DNA of 64,000 nt from JACKNG01 sp050184115 (lineage in GTDB: Bacteria; Pseudomonadota; Gammaproteobacteria; Ga0077536). Below are positions 45,288-54,089 of the stretch, piece after piece. Positions within the stretch are counted from its first letter, which is position 1. Every line of letters begins with the position of its first letter. Below the pieces are notes generated by a model. It made no database searches and had not been told where the DNA came from. It worked only from the letters and a program-made list of their open reading frames with translations. The translations under genes were made by a program, and so were the position numbers. Location: positions 744,001 to 808,000 of the forward strand of contig JBFXAQ010000001.1 in the NCBI GenBank assembly GCA_050184115.1, given 5' to 3'.

Positions 45288-46139
45288 TTACCCTCGGGTT
45301 TTCGCTTCGCGGCCTCCACACACCCGCTGCATGAACGGCACCACCGCTGCGGCGACTGCTTCCGGGTTGTCGATGAACGGCCAGTGGCCGCTGTCGTCGA
45401 GGTAGATCACTTCGGCGCGCGGGAAGGCCTCGCGCTGGGCCTCGGCGTAGCGCCACGGCAGGTAGATGTCGGCCTTGCCCCAGATGACCAGGCAGTCGAT
45501 GTCGTGCGGTTTGAGCGCGGCGACGGCGGCGTCGGCGGCGCCCGAGAGGTCGTCCGTCGCGCGGTAGAGGCGCAGCACCGCGCGGCGCGTGCCGGCGTCG
45601 AAGTTGTCGAACATCTGGTCGACGTACTCGCGCGGCAGGCCGCGCGGGTTGCCGATCTTGAGCAACTGGCGGAAACCGAAGCGCGTGGTGGTGGCCATCA
45701 CCAGTTCCCCGACGATCGGCGCGCGCCACAGTCGCGCCATGAAATGCCAGCGGTAGCCGCGCAGCACGCCGATGTTCAACAAGGTCATGCTCGCCACGCG
45801 CTCGGGGTGGCGGGTCGCCCAGGCCAGGCCCCAGCCACCGCCGAAGTCGTGCAGCACGAGGTGCACGCGGTCGATACCGCGCTCGGCCAGCAGGGCCTCG
45901 ATGTGATCGGCGTAACCGTCGACGGTGTAGTTGAAATCGTCCGGCTTCTCGGCGCGGCCGAAGCCCGGCATGTCGGGCGCGAGGGTGCGGCAGTGCGGCG
46001 CGACGCGGCTCGCGAGGTCTTCCCAGTCGGCGCCGCTGCCGGGATTGCCGTGCATGAACAGCACGGCCTCGCGCGATTCGCCGCCGGAATCGAGGCAGGG
46101 CGTGCGCACGCCGTTCAAGTGCAGTTGATGGCGGTTCAT
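45288..46139 (-). CDS. Alpha/beta hydrolase with Asp nucleophile (haloalkane dehalogenase/epoxide hydrolase type)
   Basis: This 283-residue protein has H-G-N-P-G-S-G near residue 30 (the HGNP oxyanion motif of dehalogenases and epoxide hydrolases) and a nucleophile elbow H-D-F-G-G-G where Asp replaces the Ser of ordinary esterases. A late S-G-H-W-P-F supplies the catalytic His. An Asp nucleophile in H-D-x-G-G is the signature of haloalkane dehalogenases and epoxide hydrolases. The substrate is not known. The ATG is at 46139. The gene is divergent from the Na/Pi transporter. Confidence 0.82.
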   Translation of the reverse strand: MNRHQLHLNGVRTPCLDSGGESREAVLFMHGNPGSGADWEDLASRVAPHCRTLAPDMPGFGRAEKPDDFNYTVDGYADHIEALLAERGIDRVHLVLHDFGGGWGLAWATRHPERVASMTLLNIGVLRGYRWHFMARLWRAPIVGELVMATTTRFGFRQLLKIGNPRGLPREYVDQMFDNFDAGTRRAVLRLYRATDDLSGAADAAVAALKPHDIDCLVIWGKADIYLPWRYAEAQREAFPRAEVIYLDDSGHWPFIDNPEAVAAAVVPFMQRVCGGREAKTRG

Positions 46140-46215
46140 TGATCGACCTCCGTGCGCGCCTTGGCGAGGCGGCAGAGAATAGCAGTTCGCACGCCGGAGC
46201 CCGCGACCGCACGTC

Positions 46216-47817
46216 ATGCCTGCCGCTACCCTGCCCTTGGTCATCGACGCCCTCGGCGGGCTGGGCCTGTTCCTGCTCGGCATGATCCTGATGACGGGCG
46301 GCCTGCGCGAGGTCGCCGGCGATGCCGTGCGCGCGCACCTGATGCGCTTCACCCGCACGCCGCTGTCGGGTGCGATGACGGGCGCCGCCACCACCACCCT
46401 GCTGCAGTCGTCGAGCGCGACCACGGTCGCCGCCGTCGGCTTCGTCGGTGCCGACCTCATGAGATTCGACAACGCGCTCGGCATCATCTTCGGCGCCAAC
46501 ATCGGCTCGACGGTGACCGGCTGGCTGGTCGCGCTGGTCGGTTTCAAGCTCGACCTCGGCACGCTGGCCCTGCCGCTGGTGTTCGTCGGCGCGGTGCTGC
46601 GCCTGTTCGCGCGCGGGCGCCTCGCTCACGGCGGACTCGCGCTGGCTGGCTTCGCCCTGGTGTTCGTCGGCATCGCCCACCTGCAGGACGGCATGCGCGG
46701 GCTGGAAGGCAGCATCAGCGTCGCCGGCGTGCCGGCGACGTCGTTCGCGGCGCGGCTGCAACTGGTCGCGCTCGGCATCGGCTTCACCCTCGTCACCCAG
46801 GCCTCGAGCGCGGTGGTGGTGGCAGCATTGACGGCGCTCTATGCCGGCCTGCTCGGCTTCGAACAGGCGGCCTGCATCGTCATCGGCGCCGATGTCGGCA
46901 CCACCGTGACGGCGGCGCTGGCGACCGTCGGCGCCTCGCTCGAAGCGCGCCGCACCGGCCTCTCGCACGTCATCTACAACCTCGCCACCGGGGTGCTGGC
47001 CTTCGCCCTGGTCGATGTCTACGCCGGGCTCGTCGATCGCCTGTGGCCGGCGCTGCGCGCGGGCGATGTCGAGTTCATGCTGGTCGGTTTCCACACCGGC
47101 TTCAACGTGCTCGGCGTGCTCCTCGTGCTGCCGTTCGCGGGGCCGTTCGCGCGGTTGGTCAAACGCCTGGTGCGGCCGCGTGTCGGCGAGCGCGTCGCCG
47201 GTCTGGACGAGGCCCTGCTCGAACAGCCGCTGCTCGCGCTCGCCGCTGCGCACAAGGCGGTCGAGCAGGTCTTCGTGGCCTTGCTGTGCGAGATCAACCG
47301 CGTGCTCGACGAGCGCGCCGATGAACAGGCGACCAACCTCGCCGCCCTGCAGCGCCGGCTCGACGATCTGCAGGATTTCGTCGGCGCCATCGATCTGCGC
47401 GGTACCCGGGGTGGCGAGTGGGAACGCCTGCTCGCCCTGGTCCACGCGCTCGATCACCTGCAGCGCCTGCACGAGCGCCTGGAGGAAGAACCCGTGCGTG
47501 CGGCGACCGCGCGCGCGGTCGATGAACTCGACCCGGAGCGGCAGGCCTTCGTCAGTGCCGCGCACGCCATCATCGAACAGCTCGCCAGCGGCCGACCGGA
47601 CCTCGCCGCGGCCAGCGGCGCGGCGGTCAACGAACAGTTGCGCGTGTTGGTGCAGCCCTTCCGCGCGGCGACGGCAGCGGCCATGGCTCGGCGGGATCTG
47701 TCGGTCGAGCGCGGCACGGAACGCCTCGAAGCGGTGCGCTGGCTGCGCCGCGTCGGCCGCCACGTGGCGCGGGTCGGCCACCACCTCGCCGCCGCCGCGC
47801 AGGCCGCCGCCAAGTAG
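46216..47817 (+). CDS. Na/Pi cotransporter family protein with PhoU-like tail
   Basis: This 533-residue membrane protein has about eight transmembrane helices. It carries the duplicated Na/Pi cotransporter motifs T-T-L-L-Q-S-S-S-A-T-T (residues about 57-67) and V-T-Q-A-S-S-A-V-V-V, G-A-N-I-G-S-T-V-T and G-A-D-V-G-T-T-V-T. The C-terminal about 190 residues form a helical PhoU-like domain (YjbB arrangement). It should move phosphate with Na+, often outward in bacteria, and PhoU-like parts adjust activity. Its start lies 76 bases from the divergent hydrolase gene. A palindrome GTGGCGATCGCCAC (47817-47830) follows its stop. Confidence 0.9.
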   Translation: MPAATLPLVIDALGGLGLFLLGMILMTGGLREVAGDAVRAHLMRFTRTPLSGAMTGAATTTLLQSSSATTVAAVGFVGADLMRFDNALGIIFGANIGSTVTGWLVALVGFKLDLGTLALPLVFVGAVLRLFARGRLAHGGLALAGFALVFVGIAHLQDGMRGLEGSISVAGVPATSFAARLQLVALGIGFTLVTQASSAVVVAALTALYAGLLGFEQAACIVIGADVGTTVTAALATVGASLEARRTGLSHVIYNLATGVLAFALVDVYAGLVDRLWPALRAGDVEFMLVGFHTGFNVLGVLLVLPFAGPFARLVKRLVRPRVGERVAGLDEALLEQPLLALAAAHKAVEQVFVALLCEINRVLDERADEQATNLAALQRRLDDLQDFVGAIDLRGTRGGEWERLLALVHALDHLQRLHERLEEEPVRAATARAVDELDPERQAFVSAAHAIIEQLASGRPDLAAASGAAVNEQLRVLVQPFRAATAAAMARRDLSVERGTERLEAVRWLRRVGRHVARVGHHLAAAAQAAAK

Positions 47818-47923
47818 TGGCGATCGCCACGGCGACACGGTCCGCCGCGTGGTGCAGCGGCCGGGCGATCGCTTACCATGGCCGGCCCCGTCCACTTCTT
47901 ACGCACTTCGCGAGGATCCGCCC

Positions 47924-49102
47924 ATGAACGAAGCAGTCATCGTCTCCACCGCGCGCACGCCGCTGGCCAAGAGCTGGCGCGGCTCGTTCAACATGACCCA
48001 CGGCGCCACCCTCGGCGGCCACGTGGTCAAGTCCGCCATGGAACGCGCCGGCCTCGCGCCCGAGGAAGTCGAGGACGTCATTATGGGCTGCGCCAACCCC
48101 GAGGGTGCGACCGGCCACAACATCGCTCGCCAGTGCGCGCTGCGCGCCGGCATGCCGGTCTCGGTGTCGGGCATGACGGTCAACCGCTTCTGCTCGTCCG
48201 GCCTGCAGACGGTGGCGCTCGCCAGCCAGCGCATCATGGCCGGCGAGGCCGACATCTTCATCGCCGGCGGCGTCGAGTCGATCTCCTGCGTGCAGAACGA
48301 GATGAACAGCACCTTCGTGCACGACCCGTGGCTGCTCGAACACAAGCCGGCCATCTACTGGCCGATGCTGCAGACCGCCGAGCAGGTCGCCAGCCGCTAC
48401 AAGATCGCGCGCGAGGACCAGGATCGCTACGGCGTGCAGAGCCAGCAGCGCGCCGCCGCCGCGCGCGCGGCCGGCAAGTTCGACGACGAGATCGTGCCGC
48501 TCAAGACGACCATGAAGATCGTCGACAAGAACACCGGCGAGGAGACCACCCGCGAGGTCACCTGCGCCGCCGACGAGGGCATCCGCCCCGACACCACCTA
48601 CGAGGGCGTGTCGCAGATCCGCCCGGCGGTCGAGGGCGGCGTGATCGCCGCCGGCAACGCCAGCCAGTTCTCCGACGGCGCCTCGGCCCAGGTCGTGATG
48701 AGTGCCGCGATGGCGGCGAAGAAAGGCCTCACCCCGCTGGGCATCTTCCGCAGCTTCGCCGTGGCCGGCTGCGAGCCGGACGAGATGGGCATCGGCCCGG
48801 TGTTCGCGATTCCGAAGCTGCTCAAGCAGACCGGCTTGAAAGTCGACGACATCGACCTGTGGGAGTTGAACGAGGCCTTCGCCGTGCAGGTCATGTACTG
48901 CCGCGACAAGCTCGGCATCGACGATGCCAGGCTCAATGTCAACGGCGGTTCGATCGCCGTCGGTCATCCCTACGGCATGACCGGCAGCCGCCTCGTCGGC
49001 CACGCCCTCATCGAGGGCAAGCGCCGCGGCGCCAAGCGCGTGGTGGTGACCATGTGCATCGGCGGCGGCATGGGCGCGGCGGGCCTGTTCGAGGTCTGCT
49101 GA
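47924..49102 (+). CDS. Acetyl-CoA C-acyltransferase (thiolase)
   Basis: This 392-residue thiolase cleaves 3-ketoacyl-CoA in fatty-acid or aromatic-acid degradation, or runs the reverse condensation. The acylated cysteine is in N-R-F-C-S-S-G-L-Q (about residue 90). The other catalytic residues are in G-G-S-I-A-V-G-H-P-Y-G-M-T-G-S-R and C-I-G-G-G-M-G. A GAGGA-like site precedes the ATG. Length and motifs fit FadA/PcaF-type degradative thiolases; which one cannot be decided. A strong hairpin follows it, so it may be transcribed alone. Confidence 0.95.
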   Translation: MNEAVIVSTARTPLAKSWRGSFNMTHGATLGGHVVKSAMERAGLAPEEVEDVIMGCANPEGATGHNIARQCALRAGMPVSVSGMTVNRFCSSGLQTVALASQRIMAGEADIFIAGGVESISCVQNEMNSTFVHDPWLLEHKPAIYWPMLQTAEQVASRYKIAREDQDRYGVQSQQRAAAARAAGKFDDEIVPLKTTMKIVDKNTGEETTREVTCAADEGIRPDTTYEGVSQIRPAVEGGVIAAGNASQFSDGASAQVVMSAAMAAKKGLTPLGIFRSFAVAGCEPDEMGIGPVFAIPKLLKQTGLKVDDIDLWELNEAFAVQVMYCRDKLGIDDARLNVNGGSIAVGHPYGMTGSRLVGHALIEGKRRGAKRVVVTMCIGGGMGAAGLFEVC

Positions 49103-49115
49103 GGCATCCCGCGAC

Positions 49116-49138
49116 ACCCGCGGCCCGGTGCCGCGGGT
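49116..49138 (+). terminator. Hairpin after thiolase gene
   Basis: A perfect 9-bp stem (ACCCGCGGC 49116-49124, GCCGCGGGT 49130-49138) with a 5-base loop begins 13 bases after the thiolase stop. There is no U-run. Confidence 0.5.
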
Positions 49139-49264
49139 ATGCCGATGGCCGGGTGCGTGTGCAATCGGCGCGGTGATGTTCCGCGCCGCCCGTCGCCCCG
49201 CTTGCCTGATGTCTTACGCGCCCGGCAGTGCGCGCCGGGCGCCCGTCACGGAGGATTCGTCACC

Positions 49265-50602
49265 GTGTTCCGTTCGCCCGCTGCCCGTCTCGTCCCGCTC
49301 GTCTTCGGCCTGCTCGTCTTCGGCCTGCTCGTCGCCGCGCCCGCCACGGCCGCCAACCTGCAGGACGTCATGGACTGGCTCGCCAGCCATGCCGATGCCC
49401 CCGTCGATGGCCTCGCGCCCGGGACCTACGGCGTCGAACGCCTCGACGACCTGACCGCCTACCTGGCGCCGGGCCTGGCCGGGCAGTTCGACTTCCCCGA
49501 CCTGCGCATCGAGCTGACGCCGAGCCAGGATTACCCGCTCTACCCCGTGTACGCGGCCGCCACGGAACGCTTCGCGGGCCAGGCCTCGATCGGAGCCGAC
49601 GGCCGGCTCGAGAACTACACCGCCGGGCGGCCGTTCTCGACCGACCAGGTCCTGGCTGCCGATGCCGTCGCGGGCGGATTCATGGTGGCCTGGAACCAGA
49701 TTCACCGCTGGCAGAACTACGGCTACCGCAACGAGGTCGTCGTCAGCTTCATCCAGGCGACCGCCGACGGTGCGTCCGGCAACCTCCTCGAGGGCATGGA
49801 AGGCGGCGGTCATGTCGAGCGCTCGGTGACGATGTTCTATCACCGCGTCTACTTCTCGCGCCTGGCCCAGCTTGCCGATGCCGACTACCGCCTGGAGCTG
49901 GAAGGCGCCGACGAACTCCTGTTCAAGGAGTACATCGAGATGCTCTCGCCGTTCGACATCGCCGGCCTCAAGCTGGTCGTCGAGCGCCCGCTCGACCAGA
50001 CCCTCGGCGACCAGGTCAACTCCTACCTGCCGACCGAGCGGCGCGTGCGGCGCCTGTCGGCCAAGGAACGTTCCGACAGCTGGATCGGCACCAACTGGAC
50101 GCTGGACGATTTCGAGGGCTTCTCGGGCCTCGTGATGGACAACGATTGGCGCTACCTCGGCCGCAAGGTGGTTCTGCACGTGGCGAGTTCAGCTGCTTCG
50201 CCGCCGCGTTTCCACGGACCGACGAGCACCATCCCGCTCGACCGCTGGCAGCTGCGGCCCTGCTTCGTGGTGGAGGCCGTGCCGCGCTGGGACGGTCATC
50301 CCTACGGCCGGCGCATCATCTTCGTCGACGAGCAGACCGGCTCGATCCCGCTCACCCTCGTGTTCGATCGCGAGGATCGCCTGGTCAAGACCTTCGCCAC
50401 CGTCTATGCCCACAGTGACGACGTTGCCGCGCCGCCAGCGGAATTGTCGACGCCACGCTGGCGTGCCTCGATCGGCGTCAACCTGGTCGACGGCACGGCC
50501 AACATCGCCGCCGAACTCGATGGCTCGACCGAGTTCGTCAACCTCAAACCGTCGCAGGTGCGCAAGCTCTTCAGCGTGTCCAACCTCGGCAGCGGGCGCT
50601 GA
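49265..50602 (+). CDS. DUF1329 family secreted protein
   Basis: This 445-residue protein has a Sec signal (L-V-F-G-L-L-V-A-A-P-A-T-A-A). It then has the DUF1329 (LolA/LolB-like outer-membrane lipoprotein-sorting fold) region: L-E-N-Y-T-A-G-R-P-F, Y-L-P-T-E-R-R-V-R-R-L-S, then a second half with W-Q-L-R-P-C-F-V-V-E-A-V-P-R. The family is often encoded near RND exporters or sterol/hydrocarbon degradation genes and is thought to handle lipophilic molecules in the periplasm. The GTG start at 49265 follows a GGAGG site ten bases upstream. Confidence 0.8.
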   Translation: MFRSPAARLVPLVFGLLVFGLLVAAPATAANLQDVMDWLASHADAPVDGLAPGTYGVERLDDLTAYLAPGLAGQFDFPDLRIELTPSQDYPLYPVYAAATERFAGQASIGADGRLENYTAGRPFSTDQVLAADAVAGGFMVAWNQIHRWQNYGYRNEVVVSFIQATADGASGNLLEGMEGGGHVERSVTMFYHRVYFSRLAQLADADYRLELEGADELLFKEYIEMLSPFDIAGLKLVVERPLDQTLGDQVNSYLPTERRVRRLSAKERSDSWIGTNWTLDDFEGFSGLVMDNDWRYLGRKVVLHVASSAASPPRFHGPTSTIPLDRWQLRPCFVVEAVPRWDGHPYGRRIIFVDEQTGSIPLTLVFDREDRLVKTFATVYAHSDDVAAPPAELSTPRWRASIGVNLVDGTANIAAELDGSTEFVNLKPSQVRKLFSVSNLGSGR

Positions 50603-50635
50603 GCGCGACCGACTCACCACGACAGGAGCCATTCC

Positions 50636-51355
50636 ATGGACGTTGCCATCGTCATCGGCGTCGGCCCCGCGCAGGGCCTCGGCGCAGCGCTCTGCCGGCG
50701 TTTCGCCGGTCACGGTTTCCACGTCGTTGCCGCCGGCCGCACGCAGGCCAAGGTCGATGCCGTCGCCGACGCCGTTCGCGCAGCGGGCGGGCAGGCCAGC
50801 GGCGTCGCCACGGACGTCACCCGCGAAGCCGATATCGTCGCGCTGTTCGAGCGTGCCCGCGCGCTCGGCGCGGTGAAGCTCGTCGTCTACAACGCCGGCA
50901 ACAACATGCCCGGCACGCTCGCGGCGATGGATGCGGCCTACTTCGAACAGGCTTGGCGTATCGGCTGCCTGGGCGGCTTCGTCACCGCCCGCGAAGCCCT
51001 GCGCACGATGGACGCCGGCGGCGGTACGCTGCTCTTCACCGGCGCCAGCGCGAGCCTGCGCGGCAAGGCCAACTTCGGCGCCTTCGCCGCCGCCAAGGCC
51101 GGCCTGCGCGCGCTGGCGCAAGCCGCGGCCAAGGAGGGCGGGCCGCGCGGCATCCATGTCGGCCACGTCGTCATCGACGGCGTCATCGACGGCGACAAGG
51201 CGCGTGAGAAGTTTCCCGACTACGTCGCGAAACTCGGCGCCGACGGCGTCATCGGCCTCGACGCCATCGTCGATGCCTACGAGTTCCTGTGGCGTCAGCC
51301 AGCGGGCGGTTGGAGCTTCGAGCTCGACCTGCGGACCGCGATCGAATCGTGGTAG
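50636..51355 (+). CDS. SDR family oxidoreductase with Phe in place of catalytic Tyr
   Basis: This 239-residue Rossmann protein has G-V-G-P-A-Q-G-L-G at 8-16 (a TGxxxGxG variant), N-A-G-N in V-V-Y-N-A-G-N-N, and Ser138 in T-G-A-S-A-S. The usual YxxxK is FxxxK (Phe150, Lys154). A similar F-x-x-A-K pattern is, as I recall, widespread in one group of SDRs, so the gene is not broken, but normal SDR chemistry needs the Tyr. It starts 33 bases after the DUF1329 gene and is probably in the same operon. Function unknown. Confidence 0.88.
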   Translation: MDVAIVIGVGPAQGLGAALCRRFAGHGFHVVAAGRTQAKVDAVADAVRAAGGQASGVATDVTREADIVALFERARALGAVKLVVYNAGNNMPGTLAAMDAAYFEQAWRIGCLGGFVTAREALRTMDAGGGTLLFTGASASLRGKANFGAFAAAKAGLRALAQAAAKEGGPRGIHVGHVVIDGVIDGDKAREKFPDYVAKLGADGVIGLDAIVDAYEFLWRQPAGGWSFELDLRTAIESW

Positions 51356-51401
51356 GCTCGGCGCCGTTCCAACGCGCCCGCCACGGGCCGGGGAGGCCGC
51401 C

Positions 51402-51587
51402 ATGACCCGCCATCTCGCCGCCGCCTGCCTGCTCGGCGCCCTGCTTGCCGGCTGCTCCGGCGGTGAGGCGCCCGAGTCCGCCTTCAAGGCCCAGACCGAC
51501 GCCCTCACCAAGGCCGAGGACGCCAACCGTGCCATCGAGGCGGCCGCCGCCGCTCAGCGCCAGGTCATCGACGAGCAGGGCCACTGA
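51402..51587 (+). CDS. Small lipoprotein
   Basis: This 61-residue protein has an N-terminal signal and lipobox L-L-A-G-C at residues 14-18, so it is predicted to be lipidated on Cys18. The mature part is a short Ala/Glu-rich helix, possibly a coiled coil (L-T-K-A-E-D-A-N-R-A-I-E-A-A). A GGGAGG site precedes the ATG at 51402. It follows the SDR gene closely. Function unknown. Confidence 0.7.
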   Translation: MTRHLAAACLLGALLAGCSGGEAPESAFKAQTDALTKAEDANRAIEAAAAAQRQVIDEQGH

Positions 51588-51636
51588 GCGCCACTGCATC
51601 CGAAATCACGGGGACATTACCCAGGGGAGAGCCACC

Positions 51637-52176
51637 ATGCCGTTACCGCAAGAGATCAAGCCGCTCAATTCCGAGCTGATGGACACGCTGGTCGAGGCCA
51701 GCAAGATGGAATGGATCCCGCAGGACAACGATCCGAAACGCGCGTTCATGAAGATCCTGTGGACGGGATCGGAGAGCGGCACCTGGGCGGTACTGTTCCG
51801 CTGGCTGAAGGGTTACGTCGCGCCGGAGCACAAGCACCTCTCGGCCTCGCACACCTTCATCCTCTCCGGCAAGCTCCAGGTCCGTACCGGCACGCTCAAC
51901 GCCGGCGACTACGTCTACGAACCGAACGGCATGCTGCACGGCGCGACCACCGCGCTGGAAGACACCGAGTACCTGTTCATCTGCAACGGCCCGGTGCTCT
52001 TCTACAACAAGAACGGCTTCACCCAGTATCTCGGCTGGGAGGAACTCGAGCGCATCCGCCAACAACACGCGGCCAGGAAGAAAGCCGCCAAGGCCAAGGC
52101 CAAGGCCGCGCCGAAGGCCAAGACCGCGACCCGGGCCAAGCCTGCACCGAAGGCCCGGGCGAAGCGGGCCGCCTGA
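51637..52176 (+). CDS. Cupin-domain protein with Lys/Ala-rich C-terminal tail
   Basis: This 179-residue protein has a single cupin fold (residues about 20-125): P-E-H-K-H with a following H-T-F-I-L-S-G gives the metal-binding histidines, and the second motif is P-N-G-M-L-H-G. It resembles ChrR-like/acetylacetone-dioxygenase-like cupins. The last about 45 residues are an A-K-A-K-A-A-P-K-A-K-type tail like histone H1 or AlgP, which could bind nucleic acid or other polyanions. A GGGGAGA site precedes the ATG at 51637. Confidence 0.82.
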   Translation: MPLPQEIKPLNSELMDTLVEASKMEWIPQDNDPKRAFMKILWTGSESGTWAVLFRWLKGYVAPEHKHLSASHTFILSGKLQVRTGTLNAGDYVYEPNGMLHGATTALEDTEYLFICNGPVLFYNKNGFTQYLGWEELERIRQQHAARKKAAKAKAKAAPKAKTATRAKPAPKARAKRAA

Positions 52177-52267
52177 GCCCGCGTACACAACCCCGCGCGC
52201 AGACGTCCCGGGCTGATCGGCGACCCTGCGCGACGGGGACGATACTCACGAATCGCGAGATCCGCGC

Positions 52268-52903
52268 TTGAAGCTGTACTGGTTCCAGGTCGCGCCGAAC
52301 CCGACCAAGGTCCGACTCTACGTCGCCGAGAAGAACGCCGGCGGCGCCGGCATCGTGCTCGACGACGCCATCGTCAAGCTGCCCAAGGGTGAGCAGCGCA
52401 CGGACGCCTTCCGCGCGCTCAATCCCTTCGGCGCCCTGCCGGTGCTGGAACTCGACGATGGCTCGACCATCGTCGAGTCGCTGCCCATCATCGATTACCT
52501 CGAGGAACTTCACCCGGCGCCACCGCTGTGGGGCGAGACGCCGCGCGAACGCGCCCGCGCCCGCGAACTCGAACGCATCGCCGACGTGCGCCTGATGATG
52601 CCGGTCGCGCGCTACATCCACGCCACGCGCTCGCCGATCGGCCTGCCGCCCAACCCGGCAGTGGCCGAGCATGCGCAGGGTGCGTGGCCAGCGGCACTGG
52701 CCTACCTCGATGGCGTGCTGGCCGATGGCCGCGCGTTCCTGTGCGGTGCGCGGCCGACCGTTGCCGACTGCACCCTGGCCGCGGCGCTGCAGTTCGCGCG
52801 CTTCGGCGAAGTTGCGCTCGGGCTCGTCGACCACGCGCACCTTTCGCGCTGGGATACCGCCTACCGCGCCCGCGACGTCGCGCGCGCGGTGCTCACGCTC
52901 TGA
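52268..52903 (+). CDS. Glutathione S-transferase family protein
   Basis: This 211-residue protein has a thioredoxin-fold N-terminus (K-L-Y-W-F-Q-V-A-P-N-P-T-K-V-R, then N-P-F-G-A-L-P-V-L-E-L-D-D-G and I-V-E-S-L-P-I-I-D-Y-L) and an all-helical C-terminal domain with a D-C-T-L-A-A-A-L motif. The E-S box binds glutathione gamma-glutamyl groups in this family. The start is TTG at 52268, the only start that keeps the beta-strand intact; the ribosome-binding site is weak. A second GST-fold gene follows. Confidence 0.85.
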   Translation: MKLYWFQVAPNPTKVRLYVAEKNAGGAGIVLDDAIVKLPKGEQRTDAFRALNPFGALPVLELDDGSTIVESLPIIDYLEELHPAPPLWGETPRERARARELERIADVRLMMPVARYIHATRSPIGLPPNPAVAEHAQGAWPAALAYLDGVLADGRAFLCGARPTVADCTLAAALQFARFGEVALGLVDHAHLSRWDTAYRARDVARAVLTL

Positions 52904-52931
52904 TCGATCCACTGCCCGCCCCCGTCCACTC

Positions 52932-54044
52932 GTGACCGCACCGGTCTGCACCCTCTATGGCGCCGAGGTGTCGTACTACGCGGGCAAGATCCGCGCCTAC
53001 CTCGTGCACAAGCGAATCCCGTTCAAGGAGCGCCTGGCGACGCGGGCGGTGTTCGACGAGGTCATCCTGCCGCGCGTCGGCTGGCCGGTGATCCCGGTCG
53101 TCGTCACCGCCGACGGCGCCACGCTGCAGGACACCACCGAGATGATCGACTGGTTCGAGGCGCGCCATCCCGCGCCACGCATCGACAGTGGCCTGCCCGG
53201 CGGAGGCGCCTTCGACCGCTGGCTGGAACTGCTCGGCGACGAGTGGCTGAAGATGCCGGCGCTCCACTACCGCTGGGTCCATGACCGCGACTTCGCGGTG
53301 GCCGAATTCGGCCGCAACAACGACCCCGAACGCGACGCGGCCGAACAGGCGCGCATCGGCGAGAAGATCGCGGCGCGCTTCGCCGGCTGGCTCGGACCGC
53401 TGGGCGCGCAAGGCCCCGGCGGCGCGGCGATCGAGGCCAGCTACCACGAATTCCTCGGGCACTTCGAGGCCCATCTCGCCGTGCAGCCCTACCTGCTCGG
53501 CGACGCGCCCACGCTCGGCGACTTCGCCTTCTATGGCCCGCTCTATGCCCACCTCTACCGCGATCCCAACTCGGGACGCGTAATGCGCGCGAGCGCGCCG
53601 CGGGTGTGCGCCTGGGTCGAGCGCCTGCGTGACGGCGTTGCGGCCGGGCGGGCCATGGCACCGATCGAGGCCTTGCCGCCGAGCGTGGTGCCGGTGCTGG
53701 AATGCCTCGCCCGCGACTACCTGCCCGTACTCCGGGCGCAGACCGCGCGAGCGCAGGCCGCGCTGGCCGGCTACGCTCCTGGCGCCGTCCTGCCGCGGCA
53801 TTTCGGCGACCATCGCGTCACGCTCGGCTGCGGGACGCCGGCGGCGGTCGAGGTCACGCGCGCCGTCTTCAGCTACGACCAGTGGCTGCTGCAACGGGTG
53901 CAGGATGCCGCCCGCGACGCCGCCGATCCGTGCCTGGTGGCGCTCTTGGCCGAGGTCGGCGCGGCCGGCGCGCTCGACATCGACACCACGCTGCGGGTGG
54001 CCAGGCGCAACTTCGAATTGATACGCTCGCCCGAGCCCGTTTGA
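52932..54044 (+). CDS. GST-fold protein (large)
   Basis: This 370-residue protein has an N-terminal thioredoxin-like domain (C-T-L-Y-G-A-E-V-S-Y-Y-A-G-K-I-R-A-Y-L, then V-I-P-V-V-V-T-A-D-G, Q-D-T-T-E-M-I-D-W-F) and a GST C-terminal domain with Y-L-L-G-D-A-P-T-L-G-D-F-A-F. It is extended by about 130 residues of uncertain fold. It starts with GTG at 52932, 28 bases after the first GST gene, so the pair is probably co-transcribed. Function unknown; detoxification or isomerase chemistry is possible. Confidence 0.8.
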   Translation: MTAPVCTLYGAEVSYYAGKIRAYLVHKRIPFKERLATRAVFDEVILPRVGWPVIPVVVTADGATLQDTTEMIDWFEARHPAPRIDSGLPGGGAFDRWLELLGDEWLKMPALHYRWVHDRDFAVAEFGRNNDPERDAAEQARIGEKIAARFAGWLGPLGAQGPGGAAIEASYHEFLGHFEAHLAVQPYLLGDAPTLGDFAFYGPLYAHLYRDPNSGRVMRASAPRVCAWVERLRDGVAAGRAMAPIEALPPSVVPVLECLARDYLPVLRAQTARAQAALAGYAPGAVLPRHFGDHRVTLGCGTPAAVEVTRAVFSYDQWLLQRVQDAARDAADPCLVALLAEVGAAGALDIDTTLRVARRNFELIRSPEPV

Positions 54045-54089
54045 GCGCCGTGCGCCCCTGACTTTCAACTCCAGTCCGAACCAGTACCG

